Assembly (NCBI GenBank): GCA_017643215.1
Contig: JAEPNV010000018.1
Coordinates: 1 to 64,000 of the forward strand
Length of the DNA: 64,000 nucleotides
Direction of reading: 5' to 3'
From: Roseibium sp.
Lineage (GTDB): Bacteria; Pseudomonadota; Alphaproteobacteria; Rhizobiales; Stappiaceae
This document shows positions 17,289 to 26,172 of this stretch, in pieces. The position numbers were made by a program, and so were the translations under genes. The notes beneath the pieces were generated by a model. That model saw only the letters and a list, made by a program, of their open reading frames with translations. It ran no database searches and had not been told where the DNA came from. The number at the start of each line of letters is the position of its first letter. Position 1 is the stretch's first letter.

Positions 17289-17612
17289 ATGCCGCCGTCC
17301 GAACCGCGACCGACCGGGTCGGATCGCCGGGGCCGGATCACGGCCCTTGCGATCGCGTTTTTGGCGTTGTTGCTGATGTTATGGATCGGCCGGGAAGATG
17401 TTCCCGGGCTCAGCACGGTCTGGACCGGTCTTACGGGCTCCACCACGGAAAGCGCGGGAACCGGCAATCCGGAACTGGACGCGTGCCTGGCGCAACGGGT
17501 CGGCGATGTCGACCAGATGCGCGCCGACGGCGTAATCAATGACAGTCAGTACGACACCTTCCGGGGCCGGGCGGTGTCATTTTGTGAAGCGCAATTCCCG
17601 CCGTCACAATAA
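17289..17612 (+). CDS. Small membrane-anchored protein, unknown function
   Basis: A 107-residue protein that I do not recognise. It has a basic N-terminus, one membrane segment (about residues 18-35, ALAIAFLALLLMLWIG), then an extracytoplasmic part with two cysteines in DACLAQRVGDVD and SFCEAQFP that could form a disulfide. It starts nine bases after the moaA stop on the same strand, so it is probably co-transcribed. Nothing links it directly to cofactor synthesis other than that position. Coding character is supported by composition and by the consistent topology, not by homology. Confidence 0.55.
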   Translation: MPPSEPRPTGSDRRGRITALAIAFLALLLMLWIGREDVPGLSTVWTGLTGSTTESAGTGNPELDACLAQRVGDVDQMRADGVINDSQYDTFRGRAVSFCEAQFPPSQ

Positions 17613-17634
17613 CCCTCCCGGTCAAACGCCCGCG

Positions 17635-18387
17635 TCAGGTGTCATCGAACCGGACGGCCATCCGGCGCCGGATCGGCACTTTCACCACCGTGTCCTCGGC
17701 CTCCGTCTCAACTGTCTGATGTGTGCCCGCACCGGCCTGCGGCTCTGCGAGACCATCGGCCTGCCGGCCTGACGCCGCGGTCTCTGCCGGCCGATCTTCC
17801 GCACTCTCCTCATCGCCGCGCGAGCCGGTCTCGTCGCTAGCAGCGGGTTCAGCGGCCGGCTGCGCCGCTGTGCCGTCCGCGTCGACGGCGTCGCCCTGAA
17901 GCTTTTCCGCTTCTGCCAGGCGTTCCGCCTCGGCGGCCATTTCCTCGGCCTTTTTCGCGTAGCCCTTGCCGACCTCCCAGGCCGATTGAAACTGGGTCAG
18001 CACCGTATCGGCGGTGCGGAAATTGATGTCGTAATCATTCAATCCGTCGACGACCGCAAGCACGGGATTGGACCGCCACAGTCTTTGAAGCGCGGCGTTT
18101 TTCAGCGCTTGCGGGACACCCCTCTTCATAAAGACCGTGAAATCGGACTCATATGTCAGACTGTCCAGATCCACCGCCTCCGCGGCAGCGCGATTGGCCG
18201 CGAATTCCGGATCCTCCGGCACGCCCTCTTCCGGCACCACCTGCCCGGCGCCGGCAACAGCATCGGGGACCGCCCCTTCATCCGGGACCGCCGCATCCGA
18301 GGCGACGGCCTCTGGCTCCTGCCCGGCCCGCTTGCGGCGGGACCACCGGGCGAGGAAGCCTTCGCCGTCGTCGCCGGGACCACTCAT
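17635..18387 (-). CDS. DUF3306 domain protein of the formate dehydrogenase cluster
   Basis: A 250-residue DUF3306 protein. The conserved N-terminal part is GEGFLARWSRRKRA, a family hallmark, followed by an acidic, low-complexity linker, the core at about residues 64-150 (YESDFTVFMKRGVPQALKNA, then LRRLWRSNPVLA-like LQRLWRSNPVLA and YDINFRTADTVLTQFQSAWEVGKGY), and another acidic tail. DUF3306 and DUF3305 genes occur together beside formate dehydrogenase operons in many Proteobacteria, but their biochemical role is unproven. Its start overlaps the DUF3305 stop as ATGA, so the two are translationally coupled. No signal peptide is seen; it is probably cytosolic. Confidence 0.85.
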   Translation of the reverse strand: MSGPGDDGEGFLARWSRRKRAGQEPEAVASDAAVPDEGAVPDAVAGAGQVVPEEGVPEDPEFAANRAAAEAVDLDSLTYESDFTVFMKRGVPQALKNAALQRLWRSNPVLAVVDGLNDYDINFRTADTVLTQFQSAWEVGKGYAKKAEEMAAEAERLAEAEKLQGDAVDADGTAAQPAAEPAASDETGSRGDEESAEDRPAETAASGRQADGLAEPQAGAGTHQTVETEAEDTVVKVPIRRRMAVRFDDT

Positions 18388-18920
18388 TCGCCCGCCCCTT
18401 CAGACCGGCGCCGGTCCTGCGCGAAGATCGGCTCCTTGCCGAATTGCTGTTTTTCGGGCCGGGACGACTGGCGCTTGCGTTTCTTGAAGGCTTCCGGGTC
18501 AGGCATCTGTTTCAGATAGTCGACGGCCCACAAAAGCATGTCCTTGGGCATGGGAAGACGCTCAATCAGCCCCTCGCCCGCATCAAGCGCTGCTTGCGCC
18601 TCATAAGGATCGGCCGTGACCGCCCGGACGGCAAACGGCACGGGTTCGGTATCGGCATCGTCGAGAAGGATCCAAAGCGACGGCGCACCAGTTTCCATGT
18701 TCGCGTCATAGGCTTCGCCCATCTTCCGGTGCAAGGTGACGGAGACCGGCGCGTACTGGAACTGCGTGACGTCGTCGGCCGACATGATCTGCTGCCACCC
18801 GTCGGTCGGCGGCGCGTGCGGGACAACGGCGACACCGGTCCAGGTGTAGTCCGCCCAAGGATGCTTGCTCTTGCGCCGTTCGACGATCACACCGACCGGT
18901 ATGCCAATTTCACTTTCCAA
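18384..18920 (-). CDS. DUF3305 domain protein of the formate dehydrogenase cluster
   Basis: A 178-residue DUF3305 protein, recognised by IPVGVIVERRKSKHPWADYTW near the start and by the core FQYAPVSVTLHRKMGEAYDAN and PSLWILLDDAD. I chose the TTG at 18920: GGAGGTGAT, a near-perfect Shine-Dalgarno sequence, lies seven bases upstream. The open frame continues upstream for hundreds of codons to 21296, but that part is the shadow of the divergent ferredoxin gene. It overlaps DUF3306 (ATGA). Function is unknown; conservation beside FDH genes suggests a role in maturation, expression or assembly of the enzyme. Confidence 0.85.
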   Translation of the reverse strand: MESEIGIPVGVIVERRKSKHPWADYTWTGVAVVPHAPPTDGWQQIMSADDVTQFQYAPVSVTLHRKMGEAYDANMETGAPSLWILLDDADTEPVPFAVRAVTADPYEAQAALDAGEGLIERLPMPKDMLLWAVDYLKQMPDPEAFKKRKRQSSRPEKQQFGKEPIFAQDRRRSEGAGE

Positions 18921-19106
18921 CAGATCACCTCCCACGTTGCCAAGCTTACTGTAAAGCCTGCGGGTTCGTGCGCAAAGCCGTGCAAACGTTCCCGGTTTCA
19001 ATTTCAGGGAAAAACGCCTGGCCGGTTCTGCAGTTTCAATTGGCCATAGCGTGGGATAAACATTAGAACAATTCAAAACGAGAAGAATCGCCGGGAGCAA
19101 GCCGAT

Positions 19107-21161
19107 ATGTCCGCCAGCCATGGCCGCGTTCTGATATGCAATTGTTTTAAAACCATGTCGCTGGAAAGCGCGGCGGATCAACTTTCGGGCGATCTGGCGG
19201 CGCCGGTGTGTACGGAACTGTGCCGGGGTGAGATCGCTACCTTCGAAACCGCCGTTGCCGAGGGTGGCCCTTTGGTGGTCGCGTGCACCCAGGAAGCGCC
19301 CTTGTTCATGGAGGTCGCCGACGAACGGGACGCGGCTGCGGACCTGAAATTCGTCAATATCCGCGAAACCGCCGGCTGGACCGAGCACAGGGGCGACCCG
19401 GGCGCCAAGATACTCGCGCTGCTTGCCGATGCCGCGGGCCAGTCCTCCATGACGCCGGCGACGGTGAAGGAAATCACCTCCGACGGCATGTGCTTGGTGT
19501 ATGGCGCCGGCCAGACGGCGCTCGATGCGGCGCTGGCGCTTGAGGACACGCTTTCGGTCACGCTTGTCCTGAACGCATGGGACGATGTGCTCCTGCCTCC
19601 GGTGCTGCCGTTTCCGATCTACCGGGGCCGGCTCAAACAGCTGACCGGGTCCCTGGGCGGATTTGACGTGACGCTCGACGACTACGCCGCCATGCTGCCC
19701 TCTTCGCGCGGCACGCCTGATTTCCATTTGCCTCGCGACGGCGCGCGTGCGTCCTGCAGCCTGGTGGTCGATCTCAGCGGCGCGGACGCGCCGATCACCG
19801 CGCCCGGGAAGCGCAACGGCTATTTCCGCGCCGCCCCGTCGGACACCGTGGGCGTCGAACGGATTGTCCGCGAAGCGGGCCAAATGGTCGGCACGTTCGA
19901 AAAGCCGATCTATGTCGCCTACAACGCGGATATTTGCGCCCACGAACACGCCGGCAAGATCGGCTGCAGCAAGTGCCTCGATGCCTGCCCGGCCGGCGCG
20001 CTTGGCTCCGCGGACGGCAAGATCACCGTCGACACCGGCATTTGCGGCGGGTGCGGAAGCTGTTCGGCCACCTGCCCGACGGGCGCGATCGACTACCAGT
20101 ACCCGGCCCGGCCGGATTTCATGACCCGGATCCAGACCCTGATCGGTGCCTATCTGGATGCGGGCGGCGACGCTCCGGTGCTGTTGATCCACGAAGCCGA
20201 TCACGGCATGGGCCTGATCAATGCGCTGGCGCGCTTCGGCAAGGGCCTTCCCCCCAACGTGGTTCCGCTGTCGACCCACGCCGTGACGTCCGCCGGGCAC
20301 GATGCCCTGGTCACCGCGTTCCTGGCCGGCGCGCATGCGGTCGTTGTCCTGGCCGATCCAAAAAAGACCGACGAACTGCCGCCGCTTGAAGCTGAAGTCT
20401 CGCTCACCGAGGCGCTGCTTTCCGGTCTTGGCCATTCGGCTGCTGGGCGCATCAAACTCGTTGCGACGCACGATCCGGAGGATTTGGAGACGGCGCTCGC
20501 CGAAACGGACGCGCCGCGCCTTCTGGATGCGCCCATCCGGTATTCGCCGGTCGGCGGCAAGCGTGACATCGCGCGCATGGCGATTGCCACGCTGCACCGC
20601 GCCAGCCCGGGGGCGCCCGAAATCATCGAACTGCCGGAGCGCGCGCCCTATGGCCGGATTCAGGTCGATACCGAGGGATGTACCTTGTGCCTTGCCTGCG
20701 TCTCCGCGTGCCCGGCCGGTGCCCTCCTCGACAATCCGGACCGACCGCAGGTCAGTTTCATTGAATCGGCCTGTGTCCAGTGCGGCCTGTGTCAGACCAC
20801 CTGTCCGGAAAGGGTTATTACCCTCGAGCCGCGCTTCAACACGGCCGCCGGCGCCATCCGCCCGGTCGTGATCCACGAGGAAGAGCCGGCTGAATGCGTG
20901 TCCTGCGGCAAACCGTTCGGGTCCCGGTCGACCATCGAACGGATCAAGTCCCAGCTTGCCGGGAAGCATCACATGTTCCAATCCGAACAGCAGGTCCGGT
21001 TGATCGAAATGTGCGACGACTGCCGGATCCAGGCGCAGTGGGACGCCGATCCGACCTTTGCCAGTGGCGCAGGAGACCGCCCGAAGCCGCGCACGACCGA
21101 GGACTACCTGGATGCGGAAAGCCGCGGCCTGAGTGTCGACGATTTCCTGAAGGACAACTGA
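19107..21161 (+). CDS. Multi-cluster 4Fe-4S ferredoxin-type protein of the FDH cluster
   Basis: A 684-residue cytosolic iron-sulfur protein. Two ferredoxin-like pairs are visible: residues about 275-325 (CSKCLDACPAGAL and CGGCGSCSATCPTGAI) and about 525-570 (CTLCLACVSACPAGAL and CVQCGLCQTTCPERVI), giving at least four 4Fe-4S sites. Cysteines at the N-terminus (ICNCFKT, TELCRGE) and a CVSCGKPFG/MCDDCR zinc-ribbon-like pair near residues 597-640 may bind further metal. The protein is common beside formate dehydrogenase and DUF3305/DUF3306 genes. It is presumably an electron-transfer or cofactor-maturation protein, though this is not established. It is divergent from DUF3305 with 186 bases between. 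Confidence 0.85.
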   Translation: MSASHGRVLICNCFKTMSLESAADQLSGDLAAPVCTELCRGEIATFETAVAEGGPLVVACTQEAPLFMEVADERDAAADLKFVNIRETAGWTEHRGDPGAKILALLADAAGQSSMTPATVKEITSDGMCLVYGAGQTALDAALALEDTLSVTLVLNAWDDVLLPPVLPFPIYRGRLKQLTGSLGGFDVTLDDYAAMLPSSRGTPDFHLPRDGARASCSLVVDLSGADAPITAPGKRNGYFRAAPSDTVGVERIVREAGQMVGTFEKPIYVAYNADICAHEHAGKIGCSKCLDACPAGALGSADGKITVDTGICGGCGSCSATCPTGAIDYQYPARPDFMTRIQTLIGAYLDAGGDAPVLLIHEADHGMGLINALARFGKGLPPNVVPLSTHAVTSAGHDALVTAFLAGAHAVVVLADPKKTDELPPLEAEVSLTEALLSGLGHSAAGRIKLVATHDPEDLETALAETDAPRLLDAPIRYSPVGGKRDIARMAIATLHRASPGAPEIIELPERAPYGRIQVDTEGCTLCLACVSACPAGALLDNPDRPQVSFIESACVQCGLCQTTCPERVITLEPRFNTAAGAIRPVVIHEEEPAECVSCGKPFGSRSTIERIKSQLAGKHHMFQSEQQVRLIEMCDDCRIQAQWDADPTFASGAGDRPKPRTTEDYLDAESRGLSVDDFLKDN

Positions 21162-21234
21162 GCCGACACCCATGAGGCGTCGATCAGCAACCATACGCTG
21201 ATCGCTTTCAACGGGTTCGACCGGTTGCTCCGTG

Positions 21235-22470
21235 CTATCCGCCCTGTGCGCTCTCCAAAATGCGGACCGTGGACACCGATGCGAAGGTTGCGGCAACGCA
21301 GGCCAGCATCATGGCGGTCATCGGCCACACGGTGGCGGGGAACATGGATGCGGACAGGAACCAGGCAACAGCCGCACTGGTCAGCGCCCCGAAGCCGATC
21401 TGCATGCTGCCGGTCAGACCGGATGCCGCGCCGGCCAGATCCGGCCGGACACTGACGGCACCGGAAATGGCGCTCGGCAAACAGATCCCATTGCCAAGAC
21501 CGACAAAGAACATCGGCACGAACAGCGTCAGGGGATGGTGAACCTGCGCAAGGCTGGAGACGATCAGCGACAAAACCGCCACGGCCGGCAGCAGCGAACC
21601 GGCGACCACCATGCGCAAGATGCCGATCCGGGCGGCAAGGCGCCCGGAAATGTAGTTGCCGATCAGATAGCCGACGGCAATGAACATGAAATAGAGCCCG
21701 ATTTCCGCCGGCTCCATGTCCATGAGATCGGCGGCGATGAACGGAGCGCCGCCCAGATAGGAAAAATACACCGACGACGTGAACATCGCCGTCAGGGAAT
21801 AGGCCCAGAACAGCCTTTCGCGCATCAGCGCGCGGTAATTCCTCCAAAGACCGGCGAGCCCGCTTCCGGCGGTGCGCCGGTGGTTGGTTTCATGCAGATT
21901 GGCCATGGCCGCGACGAGAACCAGGACACCCAGAACCAGCATCATGTAAAAGCCGCCGATCCAGCCGAATCGCTCGTCGAGAAAACCGCCGATGGCCGGG
22001 CCCACCATCGGCCCCACGGTCATGCCCATGGTCACATAACCGATCATGCTGGCGGCCTTGTCGCGCTCATAAAGATCGCGCACGATCGCCCGGCCCAGCA
22101 CAAGTCCCGCGCAGCCGCCGATTGCCTGCAGGATCCGCGCGGCGATGAGCGCCTCGATGGTCGGCGCCAGAAGGCACAGCACCGATCCGACGACGAACAG
22201 CACCATGCCCCACAGGATGACCGGGCGGCGGCCGAACCGGTCCGACAACGGTCCAAGAACCAGTTGCGCTGCCGCGATCGCGACAAAGAACAGCGACATG
22301 GTCAGCTGGACTTTGCCGGCGGTCGTTTCAAACGCGTCGACCATGCCCGACAGCGATGGAAGATAAATGTTCATCGCAACCGGGCTGATGGTTGATACGG
22401 CAATCAATACAGCGATTGAAGGCGCGCGCTTCGGATCCCGAGCCGCAGTTGGTGAGAGTTCTGATGTCAT
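21235..22470 (-). CDS. MFS transporter, Bcr/CflA multidrug efflux family
   Basis: A 411-residue major facilitator with about 12 membrane segments. The family motifs MNIYLPSLSGMVDAFETT at the end of TM1 and GPLSDRFGRRPVILWG between TM2 and TM3 (motif A) mark the Bcr/CflA (DHA1) group of proton-driven drug exporters. Its length is typical. It lies between FDH-related genes but has no evident link to them; it ends 73 bases from the convergent ferredoxin gene. Substrate is not predictable. Confidence 0.9.
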   Translation of the reverse strand: MTSELSPTAARDPKRAPSIAVLIAVSTISPVAMNIYLPSLSGMVDAFETTAGKVQLTMSLFFVAIAAAQLVLGPLSDRFGRRPVILWGMVLFVVGSVLCLLAPTIEALIAARILQAIGGCAGLVLGRAIVRDLYERDKAASMIGYVTMGMTVGPMVGPAIGGFLDERFGWIGGFYMMLVLGVLVLVAAMANLHETNHRRTAGSGLAGLWRNYRALMRERLFWAYSLTAMFTSSVYFSYLGGAPFIAADLMDMEPAEIGLYFMFIAVGYLIGNYISGRLAARIGILRMVVAGSLLPAVAVLSLIVSSLAQVHHPLTLFVPMFFVGLGNGICLPSAISGAVSVRPDLAGAASGLTGSMQIGFGALTSAAVAWFLSASMFPATVWPMTAMMLACVAATFASVSTVRILESAQGG

Positions 22471-22585
22471 CGATCAGACAATGCGACGGAGAAAGCCAAA
22501 ACCAAACCGGTTTTTGTCATGAGGTTGCATGACGCAACCTTAATGCGCGATCCGCGAAAAAGCACTCCGAAAACGCGCCGCTTCC

Positions 22586-23461
22586 TCACCGGCCATTCCG
22601 GGCAAGGCGCTGCTCGCGAAAGAAGGTGTAGATCCCGGTTCCAACGATCACCAGGATCCCGAGCACGGTCAGGAGATCGGGCACATCGCCCCATACGATG
22701 TAGCCGAGGACCAGGGCCCACAGGACGATCGAATACCGGAACGGCGCGACGACGGCGATATCGCCCGACCGCAAGGCGGCGATGATGAAGATGTAGCCAA
22801 CCATGATGAACACGGCGGCCAGGGTGAGGAACACCCAGGCGCGCAGGTCCATCGGCTGCCAGCCCTGCACACCGGTCAGAACGGCGCCCAGAACACTCAC
22901 GGCCATCGTTGTCAGCAATGCCACGCCGAGCGTTGGCGTTTCCTTTGGCAAACCGCGGGTCGCCAGATCCCGAAGCGCCATGAACAGCATGCCGGCCACA
23001 GCAAACAGCGCATAGACGTTAAAGCCCTCAAGCCCGGGCCGGACAATCAAGAGCACACCGGAAAACCCGACCGCAATCGCCGTCCACCGGCGCCAGCCAA
23101 CCCGGTCGCGGAACACCACCGCCGCGCCCGCCGTGACAACCAGCGGCAGAGCCTGGAGAATGGCCGTCGCATTGGCGATCGGCAGCCGGATCAACGCCGT
23201 CAGATAGAAAACCGTGGCCGCGACCTCGCCGACCATGCGCCAAGCGACGGCGCCGCGCCAAAGCGTGGAAATCTCCTTGAAAACACCGGTCACCTGACAC
23301 GCGAACGCCATCAGCACGGTTCCGATCAGCCCCCGGACGAGGATGATCTGACCGAGCGGCAGGCTGTCGGACGCCAGCTTGACCATCGTGTCGTTCAAGA
23401 TGAAACCGGCCATGGCCAGCATCATGGCGCCGATGGCCCGGCCGTTTTCCCGAAACTGCAT
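22586..23461 (-). CDS. EamA/DMT-family transporter
   Basis: A 291-residue inner-membrane protein with ten predicted helices in two EamA repeats, the drug/metabolite transporter fold. Features include ILVRGLIGTVLMAFACQ in the first repeat and FRYSIVLWALVLGYIVWGDVP in the second. Family members export amino acids, nucleotides or other metabolites. I chose ATG 23461, directly before the first helix; an in-frame TTG at 23536 would overlap the preceding DUF6352 gene, and neither has a strong ribosome site. It is the last gene of the long minus-strand FDH run, perhaps by read-through. Confidence 0.85.
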   Translation of the reverse strand: MQFRENGRAIGAMMLAMAGFILNDTMVKLASDSLPLGQIILVRGLIGTVLMAFACQVTGVFKEISTLWRGAVAWRMVGEVAATVFYLTALIRLPIANATAILQALPLVVTAGAAVVFRDRVGWRRWTAIAVGFSGVLLIVRPGLEGFNVYALFAVAGMLFMALRDLATRGLPKETPTLGVALLTTMAVSVLGAVLTGVQGWQPMDLRAWVFLTLAAVFIMVGYIFIIAALRSGDIAVVAPFRYSIVLWALVLGYIVWGDVPDLLTVLGILVIVGTGIYTFFREQRLARNGR

Positions 23462-23519
23462 CAGCGGTCTTTGGCGTTCATTGGGCACATCCGGCTGACG
23501 CTCGGGTATCGGCGGCGCG

Positions 23520-24533
23520 TTAGCTGCCGGTGGCAAGCGGCAGGTTCACAAGAAGGTTCTGCGGCTTCATTCGTATCCGGCCATCGGTCGACATGGCAAG
23601 GCCAAGCCAGACCGGCTTGCCGCGCTGATCAGGCAATACGCTGGACCGGTTTTCGAAATCCAACCGGAACAGCGATATGATCCGCAGGTTGTCCGCTTCC
23701 GAAAGGCTGTCGCCGGCATAAAGGGCATTCAAGATTTTTGTCGCATCCGCGTCGAGGCCGACATGCCAGGACCAATGCTCATCCTTGATCTTTTGAACCG
23801 GCTGCACCCGAACATCGGTCTTGAAGAAGTGCTGGATCCAGCCTTCCAGGACCCGCGCGAACGCATCGGGACCGGGCTGCGTGAAGCGGAAATCAAGCGC
23901 GGTGTCGAACCGGTCCGAGCGCTCCCAATAGACGTCGCCATTGTCTTCGCCAAGGACATCGACCGCCACCTCGCGCATCGGGGTACCTGATTCCATCAGC
24001 AGGGCGCCGAGCCCGCCCATGCCGCCGGTTTCCGACAGCATGTCGACAATCTCGGCGTCGGCAATCATCACGGTTCCCGATTCCAGCGTGACCATTTGCT
24101 CGCGGAAGAACAGTTCGGCGGCCCGGAGCCGGAACGGGTCGTGGGCCCGGCGCAGGATGTTTCGCAGGATCAAGTGGACCATCTGGTCCAGGAACACCGG
24201 CGGGATGGCGATCGCATCCTGCTGGAAAAGCGCAGCGTAGGACGCTTCAACGGTTTCATGGCGCTGAAGGTGGTCCCGGAAGGCAAGCACGACCCGGTAG
24301 TTGTCCGCCGTGTCCGGATCGGCGATGGACTTGATTTCACCCTCGGTGATTTCCGTGAACGGATCTTCCATCAGGCGTTCGAACAAGGCGTGCTCTGCCG
24401 GGCACGATTCTTCCACAGGATGGATTTCCGGCCGGGTGAAATACGCGCGCAGCAAATCGGGCGTGACCGCGAGCCAGCCGTTTTTCGTCCTTTCGACCAA
24501 ATGGTACCCGGCCGACTTCCAGAATTCTCTCAT
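23520..24533 (-). CDS. DUF6352 family protein of the FDH cluster
   Basis: A 337-residue soluble protein that matches the DUF6352 family as I recall it (MREFWKSAGYHLVERTKNGWLAVTPDLLRAYFTRPE at the start, split here only for description). It has no signal peptide and no metal-binding motif that I can name. It contains a helical N-terminal part (residues about 1-150) and a mixed C-terminal part with a DEHWSWHVGLDADATKILNAL segment. The start overlaps the DUF6505 stop as ATGA. Conservation beside DUF6505, DUF6494 and a biotin/lipoate-ligase-like gene downstream of formate dehydrogenase points to a joint, undescribed role. Confidence 0.75.
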   Translation of the reverse strand: MREFWKSAGYHLVERTKNGWLAVTPDLLRAYFTRPEIHPVEESCPAEHALFERLMEDPFTEITEGEIKSIADPDTADNYRVVLAFRDHLQRHETVEASYAALFQQDAIAIPPVFLDQMVHLILRNILRRAHDPFRLRAAELFFREQMVTLESGTVMIADAEIVDMLSETGGMGGLGALLMESGTPMREVAVDVLGEDNGDVYWERSDRFDTALDFRFTQPGPDAFARVLEGWIQHFFKTDVRVQPVQKIKDEHWSWHVGLDADATKILNALYAGDSLSEADNLRIISLFRLDFENRSSVLPDQRGKPVWLGLAMSTDGRIRMKPQNLLVNLPLATGS

Positions 24534-25027
24534 TCGGTGTCCTCTACAACATCCCAAATCCGCGCATGCGGGCGTTCGCCGGGCGGATTCACGATGTGAA
24601 ACTGTTCTCGAACCGCGCCGTCCTCGCCCACTTCCCGCCGGATCGCAAGAAGGGTGTTCAACGCGGTGTCCTCTGCCAAGGCCCGTGCATAGGCGACCTC
24701 TTCGCGCGCGAGCGCCGCAGCGGCCTCCTGGCCCGGTGCGCCGAAGTCCTCGACGAGGAAACGGATCAGGGCGGCTTCGCAGGCGGTTATGCCGTCCTCC
24801 TCGATCTCGCCGACGCTGACGAGCGTCGAGGCGCCGAATGATCCGAGGCCAAAAAAGCCGCTGACGAAGGCCTGGCGCTCCTTGCCGGTCAACAGCGCGG
24901 GATCATATCCCGGGCGCGGCATAAAGAGGAAACTGCCCGCCACGGCCCATTCGTCCGGATCGGCGGCCTTCAAAAACACATGCGTGTCGGAACTGTCGAA
25001 GCGGATCGTCCGCAGGAAGCGCGGCAT
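24530..25027 (-). CDS. DUF6505 family protein of the FDH cluster
   Basis: A 165-residue cytosolic protein assigned to DUF6505 from its opening (MPRFLRTIRFDSSDTHVF, then EWAVAGSFLF) and central GFFGLGSFGASTLVSVGEI. No catalytic motif, signal peptide or membrane segment is visible. The gene starts one base after the stop of the ligase-like gene and overlaps DUF6352 by four bases, so all three should be translated together. Function is unknown. Confidence 0.75.
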   Translation of the reverse strand: MPRFLRTIRFDSSDTHVFLKAADPDEWAVAGSFLFMPRPGYDPALLTGKERQAFVSGFFGLGSFGASTLVSVGEIEEDGITACEAALIRFLVEDFGAPGQEAAAALAREEVAYARALAEDTALNTLLAIRREVGEDGAVREQFHIVNPPGERPHARIWDVVEDTE

Positions 25028-25028
25028 A

Positions 25029-25826
25029 TCAGGTGTCTTTCGCGGGCGGCACCGGCACGGCGCCCGTATGGCCGGCGGCCAGGTGGTCCAGCAGCGGCAG
25101 GCTCCTGGCTTCGCCGTCTTGAGGCGCCACGGGCTTGACCACCAGATCCCCTGTTTCCGACAGGCCCAGGAACCGGCCGGTCAGCCGGGCTCCGGACCCC
25201 GGAGCATCAATCGTCACATCCTGTTTGTACCCGTCGCAGCGGAACAGCCAGGCCTCATGGATGGGCCGAAATCCGTCCGATTCCCACCGGTGCAGCCAGG
25301 TCAGGAAATGACGCGACAAGCTGGCGATCATCTGCGTTGTATCCAAATCGACCGCGCCCTCGTCCCACAGGCTGGTCCGGTCGGGCGCCGAGCCCGGCTC
25401 CACCGAGGGATGCGGTTTCAATTGCAGATCCAAGCCGACAAGCAGCCAATCCGGTGCGCCCTCTTCGTTTTCGCCCGCGCTTGCGCGCAAATGCGCCGTG
25501 CCGACACGCGCGCCGTTGGCGTAAAAAAGGTTCGGCCAGCGCCAGGTGAAGGCGAGTTCCGGCGGGCCGAGGGCGCCCACCGCATCGGCGGCGGCGACCA
25601 TCAGCGCAAACAGCATTTCCTGGGTCCGGGGCCGGGATACCTCCGGCTCAAGAACCACGGTCACCGCAATCCGGTCGGTGTCGCACGACCAGAACACATC
25701 GCCCGCTTCCGCCTTGCCGTCCCGCAATGCCGCTTCGGCCGCGCCGACTGGTTCCATCGGCGGCACAACGGAGTGCCCCGACAACAAGGGCGGCAGGTCC
25801 AGTGAAAGATCGATTGCCTCGGCCAT
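25029..25826 (-). CDS. Biotin/lipoate protein-ligase-like (DUF4444) protein, probably non-catalytic
   Basis: A 265-residue protein with the biotin/lipoate A/B ligase fold at residues about 15-190 and a DUF4444-type C-terminal domain (RLTGRFLGLSETGDLVVK). The family signature KWPND...K(L)xGIL appears as TWRWPNLFYANGARVGTAHL: the Asp after WPN and the catalytic Lys before the small-residue turn are replaced. The GRGRxGR adenylation loop appears as SRPRTQEM. These changes suggest it binds a ligand or partner without making acyl-adenylate. I chose ATG 25826; the longer frame overlaps the upstream gene. It is embedded in the DUF6494-DUF6505-DUF6352 run downstream of FDH. Confidence 0.75.
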   Translation of the reverse strand: MAEAIDLSLDLPPLLSGHSVVPPMEPVGAAEAALRDGKAEAGDVFWSCDTDRIAVTVVLEPEVSRPRTQEMLFALMVAAADAVGALGPPELAFTWRWPNLFYANGARVGTAHLRASAGENEEGAPDWLLVGLDLQLKPHPSVEPGSAPDRTSLWDEGAVDLDTTQMIASLSRHFLTWLHRWESDGFRPIHEAWLFRCDGYKQDVTIDAPGSGARLTGRFLGLSETGDLVVKPVAPQDGEARSLPLLDHLAAGHTGAVPVPPAKDT

Positions 25827-25836
25827 GGCCGGGTTC

Positions 25837-26028
25837 CTAGCCGAGATCGATCTGCCCGTCGACCTCATGAGAGAAGTCGGAGCCTTCGATCGTCAACGTC
25901 GCCTTGACCTTGAGCGTGCCGCTCGCCAGACCTTCCTTGCGCACGTGCTGCTCCAGCGCCTGTTGCGAGGTAACCCCCACCTGTTTCAGGAATTTCCGCA
26001 TGGACATATTGAATGTGTCATCGCTCAT
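25837..26028 (-). CDS. DUF6494 family small protein
   Basis: A 63-residue protein with a helical first half (FNMSMRKFLKQVGVTSQQAL) and a short beta-rich tail (LKVKATLTIEGSDFSHEVDG). It fits DUF6494, which is found beside formate dehydrogenase genes. The ATG at 26028 is chosen because the sequence upstream is not conserved-looking. It ends ten bases before the ligase-like gene. Its size suggests a regulator, adaptor or carrier; no function is known. Confidence 0.7.
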   Translation of the reverse strand: MSDDTFNMSMRKFLKQVGVTSQQALEQHVRKEGLASGTLKVKATLTIEGSDFSHEVDGQIDLG

Positions 26029-26172
26029 CGTGTTTTTCCAACTCTGCCGCGTGTTTTTCGCACCTGTTTCACAAAGTGATTCAAGCGGCTCACAGCGTGA
26101 TTCGGGTTTGCCGGCCAAGCGCCGCATACCAAAGGTATTTTTACGGTTCGGACCCGGTGTCGCGGGTGGCTG

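Noticed and set aside
18384..21296. A single 970-codon minus-strand open frame containing the DUF3305 gene
   Set aside because: Only its last 179 codons match DUF3305 and follow a strong ribosome site; the rest is antisense to the 4Fe-4S ferredoxin gene, whose cysteine motifs are clearly the coding ones.
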